NCBI RefSeq assembly: GCF_039541575.1 | Contig: NZ_BAABGM010000002.1 | Coordinates: forward strand, 1-64,000 | DNA: 64,000 bases | Reading direction: 5' to 3' | Source: Fodinibacter luteus | Lineage (GTDB): Bacteria; Actinomycetota; Actinomycetes; Actinomycetales; Dermatophilaceae | Part shown: piece by piece, positions 33,534 through 42,369 of the stretch | Position numbering within the stretch: the first letter of the stretch is position 1 | Layout: the number at the start of each line of letters is the position of its first letter | Program-made: the position numbers and the translations under genes | The notes under the pieces: model-generated | What the model saw: only the letters and a program-made list of their open reading frames with translations | Told to the model about the DNA's origin: nothing | Database searches by the model: none

Positions 33534-34565
33534 TCAGACCTCGCTCGACGACAGGAACAGCGCGAAGAGCAGCGGCTTGGCGCGCACGAGCTCGAGCCGG
33601 CCACCGGCGGCCTCGGCGAGGTCGCGCGCGAGCGAGAGCCCGAGCCCGCTGCCCGAGGAGGACACCGAGCGCTCGAAGATGTGGGGGGCGATCGCGGCCG
33701 GGACGCCCTCCCCCTCGTCGCTCACCTCGATGACGACCGACGGGCCGGCCCGCCGCGCCGAGATCTCGACGGTGCCCCCGCCGTGGGTCAGCGAGTTCTC
33801 GAGCATCGTCGTGAGGATCTGCGCGAGCGCCACCGGCGTCGCACGCACCCCGAGCCCGCGCTCGCCGCTCACGTGGATGCTGCGCCGGGCCGCGGCGTAG
33901 GGCGGCTCCCACTCGCGCTGCAGCGCCGCGAGCACCGAGTCGAGCGACACCGCGGGGTTCGCGTCGACGCCGCTGCGGGTGCGGCTCATGAGGTCGTCGA
34001 CGACCTTGCTCAGCCGTTCGACCTGGCCGATGGCGATCGTCGCCTCCTCCTCGACGACGTCGAGGTCGTCGGTGCTCGCGATCTCCTCGAGCCGCATGAG
34101 CAGCGCCGTGAGCGGGGTGCGCAGCTGGTGCGAGGCGTCGGCGGCGAAGTCGCGCTCGGACGCGAGCCGCCGGGCCCCCTGCTGCGCGCCGCGCGCGAGG
34201 GCCGCGTCGAGGCGGTCGACCTCCTCGATGCCGGAGTGCAGCGGCACCGGACGCGGGTCGCCGGGCGCGAGGCGCTCGGCGCGCTCGCCGAGGGTCGCGA
34301 GGAAGTGCGCCACGCGGGCCGCCCGGCGGTCGGCGACCCACACGACGAGCGCCATCGCGACGGCGGCGGCCATGGCGACCGCGCCGGCCAGGGTGAGGAG
34401 CACCGCGCCGGATGCCGTGCCGTCACCGTCACCGCCCGCCGCACCCCCCGCGAGTCCGCCCACCGGGTTGCCGGGCCACAGCAGGAGGGCCCCGACGACC
34501 AGGGCGACGAGCACGGCCGTGGTGGCGACCGCCTGGGCGGCCGTCACGACGAGCAGACGGCGCAC
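33534..34565 (-). CDS. Two-component sensor histidine kinase
   Basis: A 343-residue HK with two hydrophobic helices (about 8-30 and 54-78) flanking a short Gly-rich extracytoplasmic loop, a HAMP-like linker, an H-box with His146 in ASHQLRTPLTALL, an N-box (TMLENSLTHGGG) and G-boxes (DEGEGVP, GSGLGLSLA). The very small sensor loop suggests membrane or envelope sensing rather than a large ligand domain. The GTG at 34565 lies 7 nt after the stop of the response regulator gene and has GGAGGAG about 10 nt upstream. It pairs with that regulator. Confidence 0.9.
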   Translation of the reverse strand: MRRLLVVTAAQAVATTAVLVALVVGALLLWPGNPVGGLAGGAAGGDGDGTASGAVLLTLAGAVAMAAAVAMALVVWVADRRAARVAHFLATLGERAERLAPGDPRPVPLHSGIEEVDRLDAALARGAQQGARRLASERDFAADASHQLRTPLTALLMRLEEIASTDDLDVVEEEATIAIGQVERLSKVVDDLMSRTRSGVDANPAVSLDSVLAALQREWEPPYAAARRSIHVSGERGLGVRATPVALAQILTTMLENSLTHGGGTVEISARRAGPSVVIEVSDEGEGVPAAIAPHIFERSVSSSGSGLGLSLARDLAEAAGGRLELVRAKPLLFALFLSSSEV

Positions 34566-34572
34566 TCGCGGC

Positions 34573-35247
34573 TCACTCCTCCGGGGCGTCGAAGCGGAAC
34601 CCGACCCCACGGATGGTCGTGATGTAGCTCGGGTGCGCGGCGTCGTCGCCGAGCTTCCTGCGCAGCACCGAGATGTGCATGTCGAGCGTCTTCGTCGACC
34701 CGTACCACGCGCTGTCCCAGACGTCGCGCATGAGCTTCTCGCGGGAGACGACCTTGCCGTCGTTGGCGACGAGCACCTTGAGCAGCTCGAACTCCTTGCC
34801 GGTCAGCTGCACCTCCTGCCCGCGCAGGAAGACCCGACGACCCTCGTTGTCGATCCGGACGAGGGCCTCGGGCGCCGGGGGCTCGACGACGCCGCGCCGC
34901 AGCAGCGCCCGGGTGCGGGCGAGCAGCTCGGCGAGCCGGAACGGCTTCGTCACGTAGTCGTCGGCGCCCGCGTCGAGCCCCACCACGGTGTCGACCTCGT
35001 CGGCGCGGGCCGTGAGCACGAGCACCGGCACGGTGCTGCCCTCCTGCCGCAGCCGGCGGCACACCTCGAGGCCGTCGATCTTCGGCAGCCCGAGGTCGAG
35101 CACGAGCAGGTCGGGCTGGAGCAGGGCCTGCTCGAGCGCGGCCTCGCCGTCGGTGCAGACGTCGACCTCGTAGCCCTCGCGCCGCAGGGCGCGGGCCAAC
35201 GGGTCGGAGATCGCGGGGTCGTCCTCCGCGAGCAGCACCTTGGTCAT
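34573..35247 (-). CDS. OmpR-family response regulator
   Basis: A 224-residue regulator with a receiver domain (Asp9, Asp10, phosphoacceptor Asp51, Lys101) and a C-terminal winged helix (about 130-224) with TGKEFELLKVLV and YITTIRGVGFRF. It is encoded just upstream of its kinase. The ATG at 35247 is 6 nt after TACCAT (35259-35254), a leaderless start; an in-frame ATG at 35298 would overlap the upstream gene. No target operon can be assigned from sequence. Confidence 0.94.
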   Translation of the reverse strand: MTKVLLAEDDPAISDPLARALRREGYEVDVCTDGEAALEQALLQPDLLVLDLGLPKIDGLEVCRRLRQEGSTVPVLVLTARADEVDTVVGLDAGADDYVTKPFRLAELLARTRALLRRGVVEPPAPEALVRIDNEGRRVFLRGQEVQLTGKEFELLKVLVANDGKVVSREKLMRDVWDSAWYGSTKTLDMHISVLRRKLGDDAAHPSYITTIRGVGFRFDAPEE

Positions 35248-35260
35248 GGCTCGATGGTAG

Positions 35261-36382
35261 TCACGGGGCGCCGTCGCGCGCCGTGGGGCCACGCCCACCC
35301 GGCGCGCGCTGCAGCTCGTGGAGGGTGACGACCCCGATACCGCGCAGCATCCGGCGGCGGCGCTCGGTGGCGCTGAAGCCCGACACCGAGCCGAGCACGC
35401 GCGCCATGTCGTCGTCGACGTAGACGTGCCCCGAAGGCGTCACGGCGGTGATCCGGCTCGCCTTGTTGACGGTCATCCCGAACACGTCGCCGAGCCGGGA
35501 CACGACGCGCCCGTGGGCGAGTCCGACCCGCACGGGGGGCAGCAGCTCGTCCTCGGCCATGGCGTCGACGAGGTCGAGCGCGATGGCGGATGCCGGCGCC
35601 GCGTCGGTGTGCACGAAGAGCACCTCGTCGCCCACCGTCTTGATGACCCGGCCCCCGTGCTCGGTGATGACATCGCTCGCGAGCAGCTCGAAGCGCTGGA
35701 CGAGCCGCGCGAGCTGCCGCTCGCTCATCCGGCGGACGAACGAGGTGAAGGACACGAGGTCGGCGAACCCGACGACGCGGATCGGCGCAGACGGGTCGGA
35801 GTGCACGGCCGGGTCGGCGTCGGCGAGCATGCGGGCGATCGCGTTCGTCAGGTGCCGGCGCCACACGTAGACGAGGAGCGGCTCGACGTCGTCGCAGATC
35901 CGCGCGAGCAGCTCGGCCGCGTCGGACGCGATCCGCGGTTCCGGCACCGAGCGGCTGTCGCGCCCCTCGAGCTCCTCGGAGAACGGCGAGGTCAGCGACT
36001 CGGCGACGAGCTGGGTCTGCCACACGGCGAGCCGGTCGGCGGTCCGGGCGAAGGCGCGGGTCATCCCGAGGGCGAGCTCCTCGCTGACGTGGTCCTCGCG
36101 GATGAGCGTCGCCACCCGGCGCAGCGCCTCGAGGTCGGCCTCGGTGAACATCGCCTCGTCGTCCTCGACGTTCTGGAAGCCCATCGCGTGCCAGAACCGC
36201 CGCGCCGTCGCCGGCTCGACCCCGGCGCCCTGCGACACCTCGCGCCGACCCATGGATGCCGGTCGCCCGAGCAGGCGCCGCTCGATGCGGCCGGGGAGGT
36301 CGTCGGGGTCGGTCGAGGCGTGTTCGCGCGGGTCACCGTGGAGGTCCGCGTCGAGCGGGAGGGCGGCGTCCATCGAGGGCAT
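35261..36382 (-). CDS. Class III adenylate/guanylate cyclase with N-terminal regulatory domain
   Basis: A 373-residue cytosolic protein. The N-terminal ~190 residues (RRLLGRPASMGRREVSQGAG at about 36-54, then FWHAMGFQNVEDDEAMFTEA) resemble the autoinhibitory domain of the mycobacterial pH-sensing cyclase Rv1264 (recognised from memory). The catalytic domain shows metal-binding Asp208 and Asp252, Lys248 in IKTVGDE, and Asn306/Arg310 in VNKASR. Where many class III cyclases have the purine-contacting Asp in WGDAVN, this one has Met303 (VFGMTVN). ATG at 36382 has GGAGG 8 nt upstream. It follows birA by 15 bp. Whether it makes cAMP is likely but unproven. Confidence 0.85.
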   Translation of the reverse strand: MPSMDAALPLDADLHGDPREHASTDPDDLPGRIERRLLGRPASMGRREVSQGAGVEPATARRFWHAMGFQNVEDDEAMFTEADLEALRRVATLIREDHVSEELALGMTRAFARTADRLAVWQTQLVAESLTSPFSEELEGRDSRSVPEPRIASDAAELLARICDDVEPLLVYVWRRHLTNAIARMLADADPAVHSDPSAPIRVVGFADLVSFTSFVRRMSERQLARLVQRFELLASDVITEHGGRVIKTVGDEVLFVHTDAAPASAIALDLVDAMAEDELLPPVRVGLAHGRVVSRLGDVFGMTVNKASRITAVTPSGHVYVDDDMARVLGSVSGFSATERRRRMLRGIGVVTLHELQRAPGGRGPTARDGAP

Positions 36383-36397
36383 CCGACCCGCCTCCTC

Positions 36398-37165
36398 TCA
36401 TCGCGACCTGACGTGCACGACGTCCCCGGCCGACACGGCATCCGTGCCGTTCTCCGTCCGAACCGTCAGTCTGCCCGCTCCGTCGACCCCTGTGGCAACC
36501 CCGGAGCGCACCGTCCCGCCGGGTTCGTGGACCTCGACCTCCCGTCCGAGCGTGCCGCACGCCGCGCTGTAGGCGGCCTGCACGGCGCCGCCCGGCCCGG
36601 TGTCGTCACGCAGGAGCGCGGCCAGGTGGACGAGGACGGCGGTGAGCAGGGCCGCGCGGTCGGTGCCGGGAGCGCCGGCGGCCCGCAGGGAGGTCGCGGT
36701 GCCGAGGGGGAGGTCGGCGCGGGCGGTGTCGACGTTGAGGCCGAGCCCGACGACCACCCCCTCCGGGATCCACTCGCAGAGGAGCCCGGCGAGCTTGCGG
36801 TCGCCGTCGCCCGGCACGAGGACGTCGTTCGGCCACTTGAGGGACGTCGCGACCCCCGCGACCTCCTCGACGGCCCGGTGCACGGCGAGTCCGGCGAGCA
36901 GCGGCACCCACGAGGCCCCGGAGGCCGGTGCGGGTACGAGGACGGACACCGCGAGACCGGTTCCCGGGGTCGTCGTCCACGACCGGCCGAGCCGCCCGCG
37001 CCCGGCATCCTGCCGTTGGGCGACGACGACGCGCCAGGGCACGGGGAGGCGGCGCACCTCGTCGTTCGTCGACCCGAGGCGCTCGAACAGCTCCACCGGG
37101 AGCCACGGATCGCCGGGTGTGACGGATTGCTCGGTGAGTGGTCGGGGGAGGGCAGCGTCGCTCAC
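36398..37165 (-). CDS. birA: Biotin-[acetyl-CoA-carboxylase] ligase
   Basis: A 255-residue monofunctional biotin protein ligase without the N-terminal repressor helix-turn-helix. Motifs: GSTNDEV (about 31-37), QDAGRGRLGRSW (about 52-63, biotinyl-AMP loop), LKWPNDV (about 108-114) and KLAGLLCE (about 123-130). It biotinylates the carrier domain of acyl-CoA carboxylases, and fittingly is divergent from a carboxyltransferase gene. The GTG at 37165 lies 7 nt from TAGCCT (37178-37173), so it is leaderless. Confidence 0.95.
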   Translation of the reverse strand: MSDAALPRPLTEQSVTPGDPWLPVELFERLGSTNDEVRRLPVPWRVVVAQRQDAGRGRLGRSWTTTPGTGLAVSVLVPAPASGASWVPLLAGLAVHRAVEEVAGVATSLKWPNDVLVPGDGDRKLAGLLCEWIPEGVVVGLGLNVDTARADLPLGTATSLRAAGAPGTDRAALLTAVLVHLAALLRDDTGPGGAVQAAYSAACGTLGREVEVHEPGGTVRSGVATGVDGAGRLTVRTENGTDAVSAGDVVHVRSR

Positions 37166-37172
37166 GACGGCA

Positions 37173-37182
37173 AGGCTAGGCT
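37173..37182. promoter_or_regulatory. Face-to-face leaderless -10 boxes sharing two bases (birA / carboxyltransferase)
   Basis: AGGCTAGGCT contains TAGCCT on the minus strand (37178-37173, 7 nt from the birA GTG) and TAGGCT on the plus strand (37177-37182, 6 nt from the ATG at 37189). The two boxes share the TA at 37177-37178. Only 23 bp separate the two start codons, so RNA polymerase can occupy only one direction at a time. Confidence 0.65.
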
Positions 37183-37188
37183 CGGGCC

Positions 37189-38817
<1,629 letters not shown>

Positions 38818-38860
38818 CGCGCCCAGCAGCTCCGGGTCCGGCTCCGACGGGGGCGGGGCG

Positions 38861-39151
38861 ATGACGGGCCAGCAGCCCCCCACCGTGGCCGCCGCGACCG
38901 CCACGACCGGCGACGACACGGCATCCGGCCGCTCCGCCACGCAACCGGACGCGGTCGCGCCGGCGGTCGTCGTCCACGGCGGCGCGACGCCCGAGGAGGT
39001 CGCGGCGCTCGTCGCCGTGCTCACGGCGGCCTCGGGCGGCGGCGAGCCGACCCCCGACGTGACGCCGTCGGTGTGGGGGGCGCACGCCGCGGCCCTGCGC
39101 CGACCCGTGGGGCACGGCCCCGGCGCGTGGCGCACCTCGCTGCGCACCTGA
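38861..39151 (+). CDS. Acyl-CoA carboxylase epsilon subunit
   Basis: A 96-residue protein. After a ~35-residue Thr/Ala-rich tail it has VVHGGATPEEVAALVAVLTA (about 37-56), SVWGAHAAALRRP and GPGAWRTSLRT at the C-terminus, the family signature of the small actinobacterial AccE/PccE subunits that stabilise the carboxylase complex. Position directly after the beta subunit supports the call. Weak GGGG ribosome site before the ATG. The tail contains the CACGGCATCCG word found across the window. Confidence 0.88.
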   Translation: MTGQQPPTVAAATATTGDDTASGRSATQPDAVAPAVVVHGGATPEEVAALVAVLTAASGGGEPTPDVTPSVWGAHAAALRRPVGHGPGAWRTSLRT

Positions 39152-39290
39152 CCCGCTGCGCACCAGACCCGCTGACCACTGACGTCCAGCGCGCGTTGGG
39201 GAGGGCCCCGGATGCCGTACCGCCTCCGCTACCCCGTGGTACTCGCCGCTCCCCCAGCGACTCCCGCGCGGTAGGGCGCGCGCCGAACCC

Positions 39291-39953
39291 TCAGCGGCGG
39301 GAGCGCGAGCGCCGCCGGGCGAGGGCGGCGCGGTCGTCGTCGGCGAGGACTCCCGCGGCGAGCACCCGGTCGGCGAGCGCATCGTCGCCCATGAGGCCCC
39401 GGAAGACGTCGGGCACCGTGATGCCGTGGCCCGGCCGGTCGACCACCTCGACGCGGTCCCCGGCCGTGACCACCCCGGGCTCGATCACCGCGAGGTAGGC
39501 CCCCGTGCGCCCCCGCTCGGTGAACCGGCGCACCCATCCGGGCTCGCCCATCCACGCGGCGAAGGTCGCGCAGGGGATGCGCGGACCGGTGACCTCCAGG
39601 ACCGCGGAGCCGACCCGCCAGCGCTCCCCGACGACCGCAGCGTCCACCTCGAGGTCGACGGTCGTGAGGTTCTCGCCGAACATGCCGTCGCGCAGCTCGC
39701 GGCCGAGCTCACCGCCCCAGTGGTCGAGCTCCTCGCGGGCCACGGCGTACACGGCCTGCCGGGAGCCGCCGTGGTGCCGGCGGCTCGAGACGTCGTCGCC
39801 GACGACCCCGCTGCCCAGGCCACCGGTCTTCGGGCCGGGGTCGCGGACCTCCACCGACGCCACCGGCCGCTTGTCGATCGACGTCATCCCTCCCCGGCGC
39901 CGGATGCCGCTGCGCGCGCCGCCGACGTTGACCGACCTCACCACAGGCTGCAT
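39291..39953 (-). CDS. MOSC domain protein (YiiM-like)
   Basis: A 220-residue protein starting with QPVVRSVNVGGARSG and carrying DGMFGENLTT (about 88-97), VTGPRIPCATFAAWM (about 117-131, with the conserved MOSC Cys) and GRTGAYLAVIEPG. MOSC proteins of the YiiM type are molybdenum-cofactor-dependent reductases or sulfur carriers; the substrate here is unknown. Leaderless ATG 6 nt after TACGCT (39965-39960), divergent from the DUF885 gene. The 139-bp gap to the convergent epsilon-subunit gene shows only a weak dyad (GTACC/GGTAC near 39216-39243). Confidence 0.86.
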   Translation of the reverse strand: MQPVVRSVNVGGARSGIRRRGGMTSIDKRPVASVEVRDPGPKTGGLGSGVVGDDVSSRRHHGGSRQAVYAVAREELDHWGGELGRELRDGMFGENLTTVDLEVDAAVVGERWRVGSAVLEVTGPRIPCATFAAWMGEPGWVRRFTERGRTGAYLAVIEPGVVTAGDRVEVVDRPGHGITVPDVFRGLMGDDALADRVLAAGVLADDDRAALARRRSRSRR

Positions 39954-39998
39954 CCCGGCAGCGTAGGCCGGGCGGCATCCTCGGGTAGCGTCCGACGG

Positions 39999-41687
39999 GT
40001 GACCGAGACGACCTCCGGAACCCGCCAGCCCACCGCCGTCGACGCCGTCGCCGACGCCCACTTCGACGCCGTCGTCGACGCGAGCCCGATCGAAGCCACC
40101 TACCTCGGCGTGCCGGGCCGCGACGGCGAGCTCGACGACCTGTCCCCGGACGGGTTCGAGGAGCACGCCCGGATCGCCCGTGACACCCTCGCCCGGCTCG
40201 ACGCCCTCGAGGCCGTCGACGACGTCGACCGGGTCACCGTGGCCGCGATGCGCGAGCGCCTCGGGCTCGCGGTGGCGAGCCACGAGGCCGGCTACGACAT
40301 GATGCAGCTCGACGTCATCGCCTCCCCGCTCCAGGCCTGCCGCGACGTGCTCGACCTCATGCCGACGGCCACCCAGGACGACTGGGCGACGATCGCGAGC
40401 CGCCTCGCCGCGGTGCCGACGGCGCTCGAGCAGTGGACCGGCTCGCTGCGCGCCGCCGCCGACCGGGGCCTCGTGAGCCCGCGTCGCCAGGTCAGCGAGT
40501 GCATCGCGCAGTGCGCCGACCTCACCGGCTCCGACGGCTTCTTCGCCACCTTCGTCGAGCGCGCCTCGGCCGACGGCGCCCCGCTCGGGACCTCGGTGCG
40601 CGCCGACCTGGAGCGCGGGGCGCGGGCGGCCTCGACGGCGTACGAGCGGCTGGCCGAGGACCTGCGCACACACCTGCTCGACCGGGCCCCCGAGTCCGAT
40701 GCCGCGGGCCGCGAGCGCTACGAGCTCGCGTCGCGCCAGTTCCTCGGCGCGACGGTCGACCTCGAGGAGACCTACGCCTGGGGCCAGGAGGAGCTCGCGC
40801 GGATCACCGCCGACATGGAGCGCACGGCCGGCACGATCCTGCCCGGTGCGGGCGTCAAGGAGGCGATCGCGCACCTCGACCGGGACCCGCGCTACCAGCT
40901 GCACGGCACCGACGCCCTGCGGGAGTGGATGCAGTCGCGGGCCGACGAGGTCATCGCCGACCTCGCGGGGACGCACTTCGACATCCCCGACCCGGTGCGC
41001 ACCATCGAGGCCCGGATCGCCCCGACGCAGACGGGCGGCATCTACTACACGGGCCCGAGCGACGATTTCAGCCGGCCGGGTCGGATGTGGTGGTCGGTGC
41101 CCAAGGGGGTCACCGAGTTCGGCACCTGGCGCGAGCTGACGACCGTCTACCACGAGGGCGTGCCGGGTCACCACCTCCAGGTGGGCCAGACCGTCTACCG
41201 CCGCGAGCTGCTCAACCGCTGGCGCCGGATGATGTGCTGGGTGAGCGGGCACGGCGAGGGGTGGGCGCTGTACGCCGAGCGGCTCATGGCCGAGCTCGGG
41301 TACCTCGACGACCCCGGCACCTACCTGGGGCTGCTCGACGGGCAGTCCCTGCGGGCGGCCCGGGTCGTCATCGACATCGGCGTGCACTGCGGCTTCGAGG
41401 CCCCGGCCGAGGTCGGTGGGGGTGCGTGGACCTACGACAAGGCGTGGGCCTTCCTCGACGCCCACGCCAACCAGGGCGAGGAGATGCTCCGCTTCGAGCT
41501 GAACCGCTACCTCGGCTGGCCGGGTCAGGCCCCGAGCTACAAGATCGGCGAGCGGCTGTGGCTCCAGCTGCGCGACGAGGCACGCCGTCGGGAGGGAGAC
41601 GCCTTCTCGCTCAGGGACTTCCACCGCCGGGCCCTCGACATCGGCTCGGTCGGCCTCGACGTCCTGCGCGAGGCCGTCCTGCGGTGA
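39999..41687 (+). CDS. DUF885 family protein (probable metallopeptidase)
   Basis: A 562-residue protein of the DUF885 family. Near residue 385 it has TTVYHEGVPGHHLQ, an HE-x3-GHH variant of the zinc-binding helix, followed by GEGWALYAERLMAE (about 425-438); both are hallmarks of this family of predicted peptidases. The rest is helical, no signal peptide is visible, so it appears cytoplasmic. The GTG at 39999 is 7 nt after TAGCGT (39986-39991). Substrate unknown. Confidence 0.88.
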   Translation: MTETTSGTRQPTAVDAVADAHFDAVVDASPIEATYLGVPGRDGELDDLSPDGFEEHARIARDTLARLDALEAVDDVDRVTVAAMRERLGLAVASHEAGYDMMQLDVIASPLQACRDVLDLMPTATQDDWATIASRLAAVPTALEQWTGSLRAAADRGLVSPRRQVSECIAQCADLTGSDGFFATFVERASADGAPLGTSVRADLERGARAASTAYERLAEDLRTHLLDRAPESDAAGRERYELASRQFLGATVDLEETYAWGQEELARITADMERTAGTILPGAGVKEAIAHLDRDPRYQLHGTDALREWMQSRADEVIADLAGTHFDIPDPVRTIEARIAPTQTGGIYYTGPSDDFSRPGRMWWSVPKGVTEFGTWRELTTVYHEGVPGHHLQVGQTVYRRELLNRWRRMMCWVSGHGEGWALYAERLMAELGYLDDPGTYLGLLDGQSLRAARVVIDIGVHCGFEAPAEVGGGAWTYDKAWAFLDAHANQGEEMLRFELNRYLGWPGQAPSYKIGERLWLQLRDEARRREGDAFSLRDFHRRALDIGSVGLDVLREAVLR

Positions 41688-41705
41688 CCCCGGCCCGGCG
41701 CGGCA

Positions 41706-41727
41706 TACTTTTCCCTGACCGTGGAAA
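41706..41727 (+). promoter_or_regulatory. Promoter and candidate autoregulatory operator of the TetR gene
   Basis: TACTTT (41706-41711) could be a -10 box. It overlaps a dyad, TTTCC (41710-41714), 8 nt, GGAAA (41723-41727), placed where a repressor would block transcription start. TetR regulators commonly bind such dyads at their own promoters. The link is inferred from position. Confidence 0.45.
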
Positions 41728-41749
41728 TGTCGTCGGCGAGGAGGACCGG

Positions 41750-42352
41750 GTGGCGGGCACTCGTGGTCGAAGACCTGCGGGCAGCGGCACCCGCGAGGCG
41801 ATCCTCGCCGCGGCCTCGCGGGCCTTCGCCGAGCAGGGCTACCCGCGCACGACGCTGCGCGGCATCGCCCGGGATGCCGGGGTCGACACCCGCCTCGTCT
41901 CGCACTACTTCGGGACCAAGCAGGAGCTCTTCGTCACCGTCGTCGAGCTGCCGTTCGACCCCGACCGGGTCATGCCCGCCCTCCTGGAGCCGGGGCGCGA
42001 CGGGGTCGGGTTCCGGCTCGCGGCGTTCGCCGTCGGGGTCATGGAGACCCCCGGGGCCCGCCGCACGATGACCGGGCTGTTGCGGGCCGCCGCCTCCGAG
42101 GAGGATGCGGCGGTGCTCGTCCGCGACCTGCTCATGGAGCGGCTCCTCGGCCCGCTCGTCCGCCACCTCGGGGGCGAGGACCCCGAGCTGCGCGCCTCGC
42201 TCGCCGCCTCCCAGGTGGCCGGTCTCGCCTTCGCCCGCCACGTCGTCGGCCTGCCGCGCCTGGCCTCCGCCTCGCGCGACGAGCTCGTCGCCGCCCTCGG
42301 TCCGGTGCTCGAGCACTACCTGACGGGCGACCTGTCGCCCACGACCGCCTGA
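41750..42352 (+). CDS. TetR family transcriptional regulator
   Basis: A 200-residue regulator with a TetR helix-turn-helix near the N-terminus: REAILAAASRAFAEQGYPRT, TLRGIARDAGVDTRLVSHYFG, KQELFVTVVELPFDPD. The remaining ~135 residues form a C-terminal ligand-binding domain of the type with LLRAAASEEDAAVLVRDLLM. GTG at 41750 has GAGGAGG 5 nt upstream. It sits between a DUF885 gene and a cation antiporter gene 17 bp downstream, which it may control. Effector unknown. Confidence 0.9.
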   Translation: MAGTRGRRPAGSGTREAILAAASRAFAEQGYPRTTLRGIARDAGVDTRLVSHYFGTKQELFVTVVELPFDPDRVMPALLEPGRDGVGFRLAAFAVGVMETPGARRTMTGLLRAAASEEDAAVLVRDLLMERLLGPLVRHLGGEDPELRASLAASQVAGLAFARHVVGLPRLASASRDELVAALGPVLEHYLTGDLSPTTA

Positions 42353-42369
42353 CCGGCGACAATCCTCGG

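Noticed and set aside
39152..39290. Terminator between the epsilon-subunit and MOSC genes
   Set aside because: Only a weak GTACC/GGTAC dyad and partial G/C-rich complementarity are present, below what I would call a terminator.
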